A stretch of DNA of 64,000 bases from Cerasibacillus terrae (GCF_008039555.1 NZ_VDUW01000002.1:372001-436000); one strand, 5' to 3'. Counted from the stretch's first letter, positions 18,324-26,871 are shown. Notes: generated by a model from the letters alone, not told the origin. Translations and numbers: made by a program.

Positions 18324-19037
18324 ATGTCTCTGGTAATAAATAGCACAAAAAATATTTCGCAAAGACAGCTAGTTGTAGAAATAGTAGATAAGGTTAAAGC
18401 AAATCCTAAAGTATTTAAGTATATTGCACGTATTTTTTCAACTTATAAAAAGAATAGTGAGAAACTTAAAACAGAAATTTATCAGTATATTGATAAGGTT
18501 TTAGAATCACCTAGATTAAATCTGGATTCTGAACTAATCATACAATTAAGCGGTATAATTAAAGAAATTTATGAATTAGACTTAAATAAATTTAATCAGA
18601 TTCGTGGTGAAATTCTCGAAAATGTCGTATATCTATATGGACCAGTGTCTTATGGATTAAAGAGAAATATAGTATACATTGAACCTGTTGTAGAAGATAA
18701 AGGAATGATAGTTGGCGAGTCCGATGTTAAATGTGATTTTGTCTTTTTATATAGTAAGAGCTGTCCTATTGAATTTGTTGAATGTAAGGCAGATATAGGA
18801 AATGTAATCCCCAAAGATTATCCTTTTGAAAAAGCAAAACCTTCCCACAGAAATAAAGTAATATATTTGGATAATGTTTACAAATACCTCAAGGAAAATT
18901 ATTGTGTCCCCAAGATTTACTTTGCCTGTTATAATCTGAATTATCAGAGAGAATTAAATAATCTTCAAGGAAATTGGGGATACACTTATATGAACTTCGT
19001 TAATGCTGAAGAAATTATAGAAGGGAAATATACTTAG
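18324..19037 (+). CDS. Putative PD-(D/E)XK-fold nuclease-like protein
   Basis: The 237 residues show a helical N-terminal half and a C-terminal region with Asp138 (CDFVFLY), then Glu153-x-Lys155 (EFVECKAD). A D-(x14)-E-x-K core between beta strands is the signature of restriction-endonuclease-like nucleases. Later segments (NKVIYLDNVYKYLKENY, VPKIYFACYN) fit the remaining strand and helix of that fold. No named domain family was recognised and the catalytic assignment rests on this motif alone. It is the last gene of the cassette, 4 bases after the SecB-like gene. Confidence 0.62.
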   Translation: MSLVINSTKNISQRQLVVEIVDKVKANPKVFKYIARIFSTYKKNSEKLKTEIYQYIDKVLESPRLNLDSELIIQLSGIIKEIYELDLNKFNQIRGEILENVVYLYGPVSYGLKRNIVYIEPVVEDKGMIVGESDVKCDFVFLYSKSCPIEFVECKADIGNVIPKDYPFEKAKPSHRNKVIYLDNVYKYLKENYCVPKIYFACYNLNYQRELNNLQGNWGYTYMNFVNAEEIIEGKYT

Positions 19038-19098
19038 GGAGGTGCCTGTTTTGGGGGTTCCTCTCTTTTGTTTTGTTTAGGCGGTGCCTGTTTTGGGC

Positions 19099-19259
19099 GG
19101 TGCCTGTCACCGCCCGAATTTTGTCGAATTTTAGGATGCTTTTGTGCTTCGTAGTTTATTTTTTGTTGTTTATCTCTTAGATGATTTGTAATTGCTTTTG
19201 ATTTATTTTTGAAAAGAAAAAGTATCAAATTTTCCCATTTGGGCTTAAAAAAGCATTTT
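19099..19259 (+). repeat. Right direct repeat flanking the SecB-like/nuclease cassette
   Basis: This is a copy of the left repeat (16177-16317) in the same orientation. It also starts with a full REP unit and ends in cccatttgggcttaaaa. A partial REP (ggtgcctgttttggg, 19082) precedes it. The repeat lies between the nuclease gene's stop and the DnaD-like gene. Confidence 0.9.
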
Positions 19260-19401
19260 AGAACTATTTTTTCTTTGAAAATGTCCGTATCCTGGTGGAT
19301 TTAAGCATTTTGAAGAGGGATATAAAAAAATTGTTGCTTCGATATTTTCTTGAGGAATTTTTATGATAAAGGAAAGAAATCAATCGAAGGAGCCGATTTA
19401 G

Positions 19402-20433
19402 ATGAATTATATTAAGGAAATAAATGCATTTTACATAAAAATGGAGACAGAGGCGTTATCAACAGGAGCGGTGGCCCTCTGGCATGCATTGTTACATATC
19501 AATAATCGAGCAGGATGGATTAAACGATTTACGGTTGCTGCGGCGGTTCTTTGTTATAAAACGGGATTATCGGAAAGCGGATTTAGAAGAGCACGGCAGG
19601 AATTGCGTGAGAAGCGCTTGATCAGCTTTGAGTCGCGAGGAACGAAAGCACCGGTATATGAAATGATTTCTTGTGTAAGGGAAGAAGTTGGGGATGGCGG
19701 ATATGTTGTGGTTGAAGATCATTCGGGAAACAAGGCAGATATGTCTAATCAAAGAGTGGTAAGTAAGGAAGTAGGATGTGCGGGAAAGGTGAAGGTAGAT
19801 GCGGGCGGAAGGGAAAGCGAAGATGTGGTGCAAGAGGTGGGTGGGAATGTGAACAGAGCAGTGACAACAGTGATGGTGGAAGATGTGGCGAAAGATGTGA
19901 ATGAAGATGTGAATGAAGATGTGACGGAAGTTGTGAACGAAGTTGCGGCGGAAGTTGTGGGCACATTATATAAACAAAACAATACGAAACAAAACATAAA
20001 CAAAACGACTACTACTAGTAGTAATAGTCGCGTGGTATCTTTTCGTTCGATTGAATTTTACACGGAACATTTCAGAGCACCATCCAAATATGTGCACCAA
20101 CAAATAATGAAATGGATAGAAGTGATGGGTGATGAACTAGTTGTCCAAGCATTACAGCGAACCGTTGAGAACGGAAAAGAATGGCCATATACAGTCGGCA
20201 TTTTAAAAAGATGGCATAGCGAACAATTGTTTACCGTGGAAGACGTCCTTCAATCAGAGCAAGCATTCCGTTCTAGTAGACAGGTGCCTGTCACCGCCCG
20301 AAATATGTCGAATTATGGGGAATACCGTTCATCATATAAATCTACCTACCAAGCACCAAATGTCGTCCCAGACTGGTTCCGTGAATTAAAAGAAAAAGAG
20401 AGAAGACAGGAGCAGGAGAGGGTTTGTAGGTAG
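19402..20433 (+). CDS. DnaD-like replication-initiation domain protein
   Basis: The 343 residues have an N-terminal winged-helix replisome-organiser region (ALSTGAVALWHALLHINNRA, then LSESGFRRARQELREKRLI), a long Val/Glu/Asp-rich low-complexity linker (~110-190, with repeated N-E-D-V), and a DnaB_2/DnaD C-terminal domain ending in the motif GKEWPYTVGILKRW (about residues 262-275). Such proteins load helicase on phage, plasmid or chromosomal origins. CGAAGGAG precedes the ATG. A full REP unit is inserted in frame near codons 295-304, reading QVPVTARNMS, so the C-terminal tail carries a translated repeat. Confidence 0.85.
   Translation: MNYIKEINAFYIKMETEALSTGAVALWHALLHINNRAGWIKRFTVAAAVLCYKTGLSESGFRRARQELREKRLISFESRGTKAPVYEMISCVREEVGDGGYVVVEDHSGNKADMSNQRVVSKEVGCAGKVKVDAGGRESEDVVQEVGGNVNRAVTTVMVEDVAKDVNEDVNEDVTEVVNEVAAEVVGTLYKQNNTKQNINKTTTTSSNSRVVSFRSIEFYTEHFRAPSKYVHQQIMKWIEVMGDELVVQALQRTVENGKEWPYTVGILKRWHSEQLFTVEDVLQSEQAFRSSRQVPVTARNMSNYGEYRSSYKSTYQAPNVVPDWFRELKEKERRQEQERVCR
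20283..20313 (+). repeat. REP unit inside the DnaD-like coding sequence
   Basis: GGTGCCTGTCAC, CGCCCGAAAT and ATGTCGAAT read through in frame as part of the protein. Most other copies are intergenic. Confidence 0.9.
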
Positions 20434-20448
20434 GATGTTTGTCCAATG

Positions 20449-20479
20449 GGTGCCTGTCACCACCCGAATTTTATCGAAC
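20449..20479 (+). repeat. REP unit after the DnaD-like gene
   Basis: GGTGCCTGTCAC followed by CACCCGAATTTTATCGAAC, 15 bases after the stop codon. Confidence 0.9.
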
Positions 20480-20601
20480 ATCATAGTGCTAGATGATGGA
20501 TTAATAGAGGCAGGAGGAGATGCTCTTCGAAGTTTTTTTAATGATTGTCTTTAGCTGTTTCTGAAATAATGAATTATTTAAAAACTAGTGGGGTGGAGTG
20601 T

Positions 20602-21063
20602 ATGAATGTACAATTGGAATTAAAGAAAGTCTACATAAATAGACTTTTACAATCTCAAAAAGAAATATCTGCATTTGAAGAAGCATTAGGTAATCTCATT
20701 GATTTAGGAGATAGATCAGTTATTACAGAATTATGTATGGGATTTGATGATGATACAGAACAACATGAAATAATGTTTGGATTAGTACATGGCATAGAGC
20801 ATCTCTATAAGGAAAATATTGAGGAGGGATTATATTTAATCGCTTTAGCTGTCCCAAGTGTTATTGATAGGGCAAGAGAATGGATGGAAGTTTTACATTA
20901 CAGAATTTTAAATCATGAACAAGTAAGAAAAATATACGGTAGTGTACTTTCAAAGCTAGATGACAAGACAAAAGAGATAATAATAAACTTATTAAGAGAC
21001 ATAAAAAGTGAAGACCCAATTATGTTTAGCAATTCTGTAGATGAAGTATTAAAAGCAATATAA
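20602..21063 (+). CDS. Imm30-like immunity protein, orphan
   Basis: About 153 residues from the ATG preceded by GGGGTGGAG; a TTG at 20545 has no ribosome site. The core LIDLGDRSVITELCMGFDDD followed by TEQHEIMFGLVHGIEHL, and the later REWMEVLHYRILNHEQVRKI, resemble the Imm30 family of polymorphic-toxin immunity proteins. No intact toxin gene is next to it. A short toxin-like tail fragment lies ~50 bases downstream. The family call is from memory of its motifs and should be checked by profile search. Confidence 0.65.
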   Translation: MNVQLELKKVYINRLLQSQKEISAFEEALGNLIDLGDRSVITELCMGFDDDTEQHEIMFGLVHGIEHLYKENIEEGLYLIALAVPSVIDRAREWMEVLHYRILNHEQVRKIYGSVLSKLDDKTKEIIINLLRDIKSEDPIMFSNSVDEVLKAI

Positions 21064-21070
21064 TTAAAAC

Positions 21071-21108
21071 CACCTTAATTGGCTAAAGACCTTTTAAGGT
21101 GTTTTTTT
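21071..21108 (+). terminator. Intrinsic terminator of the Imm30-like gene
   Basis: CACCTTAA (21071-21078) pairs with TTAAGGTG (21094-21101), followed by seven T residues. Confidence 0.85.
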
Positions 21109-21113
21109 AATCT

Positions 21114-21206
21114 ACTACTACAAGACCAGATTCATATAAAGTAGTTTATGAAATTGAAGGTAAAGGAATATTTAAGAAAACCATTGAAAATAGAGCAGGA
21201 GGTTGA
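21114..21206 (+). pseudogene. C-terminal fragment of an unidentified (possibly toxin) gene
   Basis: A frame without a start reads TTTRPDSYKVVYEIEGKGIF, then KKTIENRAGG and a stop. The D-x-Y-K-V-V-Y-E-I pattern looks like the end of a secreted or polymorphic-toxin protein, fitting the nearby orphan immunity gene, but no family could be assigned. Confidence 0.35.
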
Positions 21207-21211
21207 GTAGG

Positions 21212-21251
21212 GGTGCCTGTCACCGCCCGAAACCGCCCGAATTTTGTCGAA
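21212..21251 (+). repeat. REP unit with duplicated centre
   Basis: GGTGCCTGTCAC, CGCCCGAAACCGCCCGAA and TTTTGTCGAAC: the CCGCCCGAA segment is doubled. Confidence 0.85.
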
Positions 21252-21839
21252 CATCTTTACTGTTTTAATAGTGTGAAATTTCATATACAATATAAATGTT
21301 ATATACTATGTAAATTAATTGATAACCAATGGATTTAATCGTGAAACATGAAACAATGACAGAATTTGCTTGTGGCCAAATCTGTAAAACCAGTATATGA
21401 AGTATTGCAAATGAGACGAAGTAAATGAATACTCCTAAGAAGCAGGTAATAAAACTTGACATGATATATTAAAGTTCATTTACCAAATAAATTTAAATTT
21501 TACATTATCCTTAAACACTTCGTATGAACTTCGTGCGAATGGAATGGGGAAGATGTAACATGGGAAATGTTGTGGATGGTGCTGTTTATAACACTGAAAG
21601 ATGCCTCTATTTATATTCATATTCGGCAATTTATTTTTAAAAAAACATATTCAATTGATATAGGCAAAAATTCGTTGATGGGATTTAATGAATCTATTCC
21701 AAAATTGGACTGCCGTGTTCGGCTAGGTGTTATATTGGGTATTAACAAATACATGTAGACTTTTATGATAGAAAGTGAAAGATATAAAAGTGGTTTTATA
21801 GCTGTTTGAAAAAGAAGTTTATTTGAGGGGGAGTACATA
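21252..21839. other. Intergenic stretch before glpP, no gene supported
   Basis: Nearly 600 AT-rich bases. A 65-residue hydrophobic minus-strand frame (21265-21462) and short plus frames exist but lack ribosome sites or recognisable motifs. The glpP ribosome site (GAGGGGGAG) is at its right end. The stretch may hold the glpP promoter. Confidence 0.5.
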
Positions 21840-22439
21840 ATGAATCCAAGCATGAAAATCCTTTTTAAAAACAATCTAAAAAAGTCGAAATTAATTGGAG
21901 CGATTAAGCATCCGAAGTCTATTGATAGGGCGATTAAATATAAGCAAAACCTTGCAGCGGTTATTTTAATGACGGGGAATATTTTGACGATAAAGGATTA
22001 TGTGAAAGTGCTACAACAAGAGGGATTGCCAGTTATTTTACATGTTGAAAAAATTGGTGGTTTACATGTTGATGATTATGGGATGGATTTTTTGATTGAA
22101 TATGTGAAGCCATTTGCCATTGTGACGACAAAATCAAACCTCATTAATAAAGCCAAGTCAAAGGGGATATTTGTGATTCAACGAATTTTCTTAATAGATA
22201 CAGAGGTTTATGATCATTTAGTTGAAACGGTAAAACATATTCAACCAGATATCATTGAGATTATGCCATGTAGGGTACCAGATTTATTGCAAAAGCTATC
22301 AGAAGTTTCCAGGATACCGATTATTACGGGTGGATTGCTTTCAACAACGAAGCATGCGATAAATGCCTTAGAACATGGTGCCATGGCCGTTACAACGTCT
22401 AATACGAATCTATGGAAATCTGGTTTAGGTAAGCATTAA
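21840..22439 (+). CDS. glpP: Glycerol-3-phosphate-responsive antiterminator
   Basis: The 199-residue protein matches GlpP: GAIKHPKSIDRAIKYKQNLA, VILMTGNILTI, VILHVEKIGGLHVDDYGMDF, and the C-terminal IPIITGGLLSTTKHAINALE followed by HGAMAVTTSN. In B. subtilis GlpP, with glycerol-3-phosphate, stops transcription ending in the leaders of glp operons. Here a hairpin with a T-run lies between glpP and a glycerol-3-phosphate importer, which gives it a local target. GAGGGGGAG precedes the ATG. Confidence 0.95.
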   Translation: MNPSMKILFKNNLKKSKLIGAIKHPKSIDRAIKYKQNLAAVILMTGNILTIKDYVKVLQQEGLPVILHVEKIGGLHVDDYGMDFLIEYVKPFAIVTTKSNLINKAKSKGIFVIQRIFLIDTEVYDHLVETVKHIQPDIIEIMPCRVPDLLQKLSEVSRIPIITGGLLSTTKHAINALEHGAMAVTTSNTNLWKSGLGKH

Positions 22440-22528
22440 CCAACTCTTTACATTTTATTAACTATAAATTAATACCTATTTCTTATAATGATAATTGAAA
22501 AGTAAATAAATAGGGTGCCAATTAGAGA

Positions 22529-22586
22529 GGCCACAAATTGTTGTTATGTTCTTGCGATAACAATATATTTGTGGTCTATTTTTTTA
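22529..22586 (+). promoter_or_regulatory. Leader terminator hairpin, likely GlpP-controlled
   Basis: GGCCACAAAT...TTGTTAT pairs with ATAACAA...ATTTGTGGTC around a 9-base loop, followed by TATTTTTTT. The stem lies ~100 bases before the ugpB start and ~90 after glpP. This inverted-repeat-plus-T-run layout is the known target type for GlpP antitermination. Confidence 0.75.
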
Positions 22587-22682
22587 TGTTGGAGGAGGGA
22601 TATTGAAAAAGGGAATCATTCTATCGAATGCAAGTATGAAATGGATACTATGAAATAAAAAAATGGAGGAGAGGGAAAATAC

Positions 22683-24002
22683 ATGAAAAAGGCTCCAGTT
22701 GTTGTTGGATTACTTATATTATTCATTAGTTTATTAAGTGCGTGTGGTGGAGGCTCTTCTGAGACAAATTCAGGTAACACCGATTCAGATGGAGATACGA
22801 TTGATTTAACATGGTATTATCCTGTGAATGTCGGTGGAGAGGTAACGAAAGTAATTGATGATTATGCGGAATCCTTTAATAAAGAAGGTGTGGAGGTCAA
22901 TGGAAAAAAGGTAACGGTTGAGCCTGTATATAGTGGAAACTATGATGAATCCATGACGAAAGTGCAAACAGCTGTCAAAAATGGGAAAGCTCCAGACATG
23001 GCCGTTCTTTTATCTGTTGATTTATTTCAAATCAAAGACTCCATTATTTCTTTAGATGAAATGATTGCTAATGACTCTGAGGCACAGGAAATGATGGATG
23101 ATTTTTTTCCAGGATTTATGTTGAATTCCGAAGCGGAAGGAAAGACATGGTCTGTTCCGTTTCAGCGTAGTACAGTGTTACTTTATTACAATAAGGATAT
23201 GTTTAAGGAAGCAGGTTTAGATCCAGAACAAGCTCCAACGACATGGGATGAAGTTGTGGATTATGGTGAAAAACTGACAAAAGATGGGCAATGGGGAATC
23301 GAGCTTCCAGCAACCATTAGTGGATATTGGATTTATCAAGCGTTAGCCCTCCAAAATGGGGATGGAAATTTAATGAGTGATGATGGGAAGGAAGTTTATT
23401 TTGATACGAAAGAAGCCAAAGATGCACTTCAATATTGGATTGACTTATCAACCAAACATCAAATCATGCCCGAAGGAGTTCTGGACTGGACGACTGTTCC
23501 AACCGATTTTATTGAGGGGAAAACAGCGATGATGTTATCCACAACTGGTAATTTAACGAATGTCAAAAATAACGCTAATTTTGAGTTTGGTGTTGCATTT
23601 TTACCTGGTAATGAACGATTAGCAACTCCAACTGGTGGTGGAAACTTTTACATTTTTAAAGATATATCTGAAGAAAGACAACTTGCTGCGATGGAGTTTA
23701 TAAAGTGGATTGCACAGCCGGAGCGTGCGGCAGAATGGAGTATTGATACGGGATATATAGCAACTCGCCAATCAAGCTATGAAACACCAGAATTAAAAGA
23801 GTATACAAATTCATTTCCACAAGCGTTGACAGCAATGGAACAGTTAGAGCATGCATATAAGGAAATCTCTGTTTATGAGCAAGGGAAAATTATTAAATTA
23901 TTACAAGATGCTATCCAAGCAGCCATTAATGGAGATGATGAAAATGCCACATTGGATAAAGCCCAAGAAGAGGCTGAAGTGTTGTTAAAGCCCTATCAAT
24001 AG
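22683..24002 (+). CDS. ugpB: Glycerol-3-phosphate ABC transporter, substrate-binding lipoprotein
   Basis: A 439-residue extracellular solute-binding protein of the UgpB/MalE class. It has a lipoprotein signal with lipobox LLSAC (about residues 17-21), an Ala/Gly/Ser-rich linker, then TWYYPVNVGGEVTKVIDDYA. Middle motifs (VPFQRSTVLLYYNKDMFKEA, then GLDPEQAPTTWDEVVDYGEKL) and GGGNFYIFKDISEERQLAA are typical of the G3P-binding subgroup. It is followed by two permease genes, and GGAGGAGAGG precedes its start. Substrate choice is supported by the glpP neighbour. Confidence 0.88.
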   Translation: MKKAPVVVGLLILFISLLSACGGGSSETNSGNTDSDGDTIDLTWYYPVNVGGEVTKVIDDYAESFNKEGVEVNGKKVTVEPVYSGNYDESMTKVQTAVKNGKAPDMAVLLSVDLFQIKDSIISLDEMIANDSEAQEMMDDFFPGFMLNSEAEGKTWSVPFQRSTVLLYYNKDMFKEAGLDPEQAPTTWDEVVDYGEKLTKDGQWGIELPATISGYWIYQALALQNGDGNLMSDDGKEVYFDTKEAKDALQYWIDLSTKHQIMPEGVLDWTTVPTDFIEGKTAMMLSTTGNLTNVKNNANFEFGVAFLPGNERLATPTGGGNFYIFKDISEERQLAAMEFIKWIAQPERAAEWSIDTGYIATRQSSYETPELKEYTNSFPQALTAMEQLEHAYKEISVYEQGKIIKLLQDAIQAAINGDDENATLDKAQEEAEVLLKPYQ

Positions 24003-24048
24003 GGAATTAATAGCAATTGAATTGAAATAAATAGATGAGGTGAGAGGA

Positions 24049-24933
24049 TTGAGGAAAGGTAAGCGAATGCAGGAAAATACTATGGCATGGCTTTTTCTCC
24101 TTCCATCACTCATCTTCCTAATCTTATTTACATTGTATCCGATTATAAAAACTGTTTATTTAAGCTTTTTTCAATCGGATTTATCGACAGATAGGCCAAT
24201 ATATGTTGGTTTAACTAATTTTAAAATGATGTTGGAAGATGAGGTATTTCGGAAGGCTTTTATCAATAATTTTTGGTTTGCGGTTGGTACGATTCCGACA
24301 AGTGTTATGTTGGGAATGTTGTTAGCTATATTGGTAAATAGAAAAATAAAGGGTACTAGCTTAGCAAGAACAGCCTTTTTTTATCCGGTAGTTATCCCAA
24401 TGGTTAGTGCGGCATTTATTTGGTTGTTTTTCTATACACCAGAATATGGAATGATTAATAAATTATTACATTTATTAGGAATTGGCGACTTAAATTTATT
24501 AGGTAATTCCAGTACGGTTTTAATCGCAATTATTGTTATGGTTATTTGGAAAGAAGCGGGGTTCTTTATGATATTTTATTTAGCAGCTTTACAAAATATC
24601 CCGAAAGAATTATTAGAAGCTTCTCATATAGACGGGGCTTCCAAATGGATGCAGTTTTGGAAAATTGTTTTTCCACTATTAATGCCAACCACCTTATTTT
24701 CTGTTGTGATTGCAACGACCAATGCTTTTAAAACGATTGATCAACTTGTTGTAATGACACAAGGTGGACCGAATAATGCAAGTAATCTACTACTATACTA
24801 CATTTATGAAAGTACATTTCGGTTTATGGATTATGGCAAGGCTGCGACCGCTACTGTTGTTGTGTTAGTAATCATGATTGTAATTGCGGCGATTCAATTT
24901 TTCGGTACGGATCGTAAAATTCATTACAGTTGA
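24049..24933 (+). CDS. ugpA: Glycerol-3-phosphate ABC transporter permease UgpA
   Basis: A 294-residue inner permease with six membrane segments and the ABC-permease EAA loop (ASHIDGASKWMQFWKIVFPL, about residues 185-205). The start is TTG at 24049 after GAGGTGAGAGG; a GTG inside the ribosome site gives a slightly longer frame. It lies 46 bases after ugpB and pairs with ugpE. No ugpC ATPase gene is present, so a shared MsmX-like ATPase must power the importer. Confidence 0.88.
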   Translation: MRKGKRMQENTMAWLFLLPSLIFLILFTLYPIIKTVYLSFFQSDLSTDRPIYVGLTNFKMMLEDEVFRKAFINNFWFAVGTIPTSVMLGMLLAILVNRKIKGTSLARTAFFYPVVIPMVSAAFIWLFFYTPEYGMINKLLHLLGIGDLNLLGNSSTVLIAIIVMVIWKEAGFFMIFYLAALQNIPKELLEASHIDGASKWMQFWKIVFPLLMPTTLFSVVIATTNAFKTIDQLVVMTQGGPNNASNLLLYYIYESTFRFMDYGKAATATVVVLVIMIVIAAIQFFGTDRKIHYS

Positions 24934-24945
24934 GGTGAGTATGCA

Positions 24946-25731
24946 TTGAAACTAATCATTCGTATATCAACCTACCTATTAGCGATTCTTTTTGCCCTTC
25001 CGCTTTTTGGAATTATCTATATGGCTTTTAAAGATACGAAGGTAGAAGGATTTTCTGTAACAATTGATAACTTCATCGAGGCTTGGAATGCTGCTCCTTT
25101 CGCGTCTTATTATTTGAATACATTTATCATTGTTTTCGGCATTTTGGTTGTGCAGTTATTTACCATTACACTAGCTGCGTATGCTTTTGCCAGGATGAAT
25201 TTTATCGGAAAGGGGACTGTTTTTTTACTTTATCTCATTCAAATTATGATACCAATTGAATTATTAATTTATCCGAATTCTAATACGATTGCACAATTAG
25301 GGCTTTATGATACGAAATTAGCGATTATGCTACCTTATTTTATTTCAGCCTTTGGAATCTTTTTATTACGACAAACATTTAAAGGAATTCCTTATGAATT
25401 GGAAGAAGCAGCGAAGTTGGAAGGTTGTAATCGGCTACAGACGATTTGGCATGTGTATGTCCCTTTAGCAAAGCCAACATATATTGCATTTGGACTCATA
25501 TCCATTAGTGCTCAGTGGAGTAATTTTTTATGGCCTTTAATTATTACAGATTCAGATAGTAATCGTCCGTTGACGGTTGGTTTAGCGATGTTTGCTAAGA
25601 CATCAGACTCTGGGGCACAATGGGGCGTTGTTGCAGCTGCTACATTATTTGTCATATTTCCACTGTTACTTGCCTTCTTTTTATTCCAAAGACAATTTAT
25701 TTCTAGTTTCATGCATTCGGGGATTAAATAG
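24946..25731 (+). CDS. ugpE: Glycerol-3-phosphate ABC transporter permease UgpE
   Basis: A 261-residue permease with six membrane segments and the EAA loop YELEEAAKLEGCNRLQTIWH (about residues 146-165). It starts at TTG with a GAGGTGAG ribosome site, 12 bases after ugpA. It forms the second half of the transmembrane channel with UgpA. The family is clear; glycerol-3-phosphate specificity follows from glpP, ugpB and order. Confidence 0.88.
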   Translation: MKLIIRISTYLLAILFALPLFGIIYMAFKDTKVEGFSVTIDNFIEAWNAAPFASYYLNTFIIVFGILVVQLFTITLAAYAFARMNFIGKGTVFLLYLIQIMIPIELLIYPNSNTIAQLGLYDTKLAIMLPYFISAFGIFLLRQTFKGIPYELEEAAKLEGCNRLQTIWHVYVPLAKPTYIAFGLISISAQWSNFLWPLIITDSDSNRPLTVGLAMFAKTSDSGAQWGVVAAATLFVIFPLLLAFFLFQRQFISSFMHSGIK

Positions 25732-25866
25732 AATAAGTGAAAATGATAGGAATTCCTTTTTAAAATTAATAGAAATGGGAAAGGAATCTCGATTGAATTG
25801 AAAAGCGTGTTTTACGTATACATATATATGATAAAAGATTTTTCGATAGTAAAGGTGGTATAATCA

Positions 25867-26643
25867 TTGGTGAATATAGATGATATCCAGGCATTTTGTT
25901 TTGACTTAGATGGAACCATTTATTTGGGGCATGAATTATTACCAGGAGTAAAAGAAATGATGGAATGGATGAACGTACATAATAAAAAAACACTATTTAT
26001 CACGAATTCATCCACACAAACTAGAGCGGAATGCCATGAAAAATTAAAATTATTAGGGATTCATACAAAGATAGATAATATTTTTACATCGGCTTATATG
26101 TCTGCTTTATATTTTTCGAGTAAATATCCAGATGCTACTGTATACATCGTCGGTGAAAAGGCGCTGGAGTCTGAATTGAAACAATTATCATTGAAAATAA
26201 CGAAAGCACCCTTAGAAGCATCCCATATTCTTGTTGGTTTAGATCGTTCATTTACATATGAAACATTGAACGAGGCAGTGAAGGCTGTCCGTGGTGGTGC
26301 TGATCTTATCGTAACAAATCCAGACCCCATTTGCCCGGTTCCCGATGGATTTATTTTGGATACATTAGCAATTGCTCGGGCAATTGAAGTAGCCTCTGAA
26401 AAAGAAATTTACGAAATCATCGGGAAACCATCTACTTTCTATGGGGAACAAATACTAGAACAATTAAAAGTTGACCCCTCCCGTTGTTTAGTGATCGGAG
26501 ACAGACTAGAAACAGACATTTTATTAGGCAAAAACAAACAAATGCCCACATGCCTTGTCCTAACAGGAGTAACTAAACAAGAAGATATTCAAAACAAAAA
26601 CATCCAACCAGACATAATCATCGAAAACCTCAAAATGCTGTAG
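25867..26643 (+). CDS. HAD-superfamily phosphatase (NagD/AraL type)
   Basis: The 258 residues carry the HAD motifs: CFDLDGTIYLGHELLPG (Asp13 nucleophile and Asp15), TLFITNSST (motif II), and the late IGKPSTFYGE...CLVIGDRLETDILLGK (motifs III/IV). The cap is of the C2a NagD/pNPPase type. It starts at TTG with AAGGTGGT upstream. It follows the importer by 135 bases on the same strand, which suggests action on glycerol-phosphate or a related sugar phosphate. The stop codon touches a REP unit. Confidence 0.85.
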   Translation: MVNIDDIQAFCFDLDGTIYLGHELLPGVKEMMEWMNVHNKKTLFITNSSTQTRAECHEKLKLLGIHTKIDNIFTSAYMSALYFSSKYPDATVYIVGEKALESELKQLSLKITKAPLEASHILVGLDRSFTYETLNEAVKAVRGGADLIVTNPDPICPVPDGFILDTLAIARAIEVASEKEIYEIIGKPSTFYGEQILEQLKVDPSRCLVIGDRLETDILLGKNKQMPTCLVLTGVTKQEDIQNKNIQPDIIIENLKML

Positions 26644-26681
26644 GTGCCTGTCACTTCCCGAAAATAGTCGAAATGTGTCGA
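26643..26681 (+). repeat. REP unit overlapping the HAD gene's stop codon
   Basis: GGTGCCTGTCAC, TTCCCGAAAA, then TAGTCGAAATGTGTCGAAAC. It faces an inverted copy at 26975. Confidence 0.9.
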
Positions 26682-26827
26682 AACATTGCCAAATGGATGG
26701 TGTTTGAAGTTTTTTATGTGGAATTTTAAGGTTGATATCCTTTGTAGAATTGATTTACGTGTACGAGTTTCTTGTTGGGAAAAGGAGGGAGCATGCAATT
26801 TCTCCCTCCTACAAAATACTAATATCG

Positions 26828-26871
26828 AAAAAGATAGACGATGGAATTTCTGGATGTCTATCTTTTTTTGA
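26828..26871. terminator. Bidirectional hairpin between two inverted REP units
   Basis: AAAAAGATAGAC pairs with GTCTATCTTTTT around a 14-base loop; T-run and A-run on both sides. GGAGGGA and TCCCTCC just left of it form another short stem. Confidence 0.75.

Noticed and set aside
19402..20433. Prophage or plasmid replication region
   Set aside because: Only the DnaD-like gene fits. No helicase, integrase, capsid or origin repeats were found nearby.
21265..21462. 65-residue hydrophobic minus-strand ORF
   Set aside because: No ribosome site or family; base composition explains a hydrophobic frame in AT-rich DNA.
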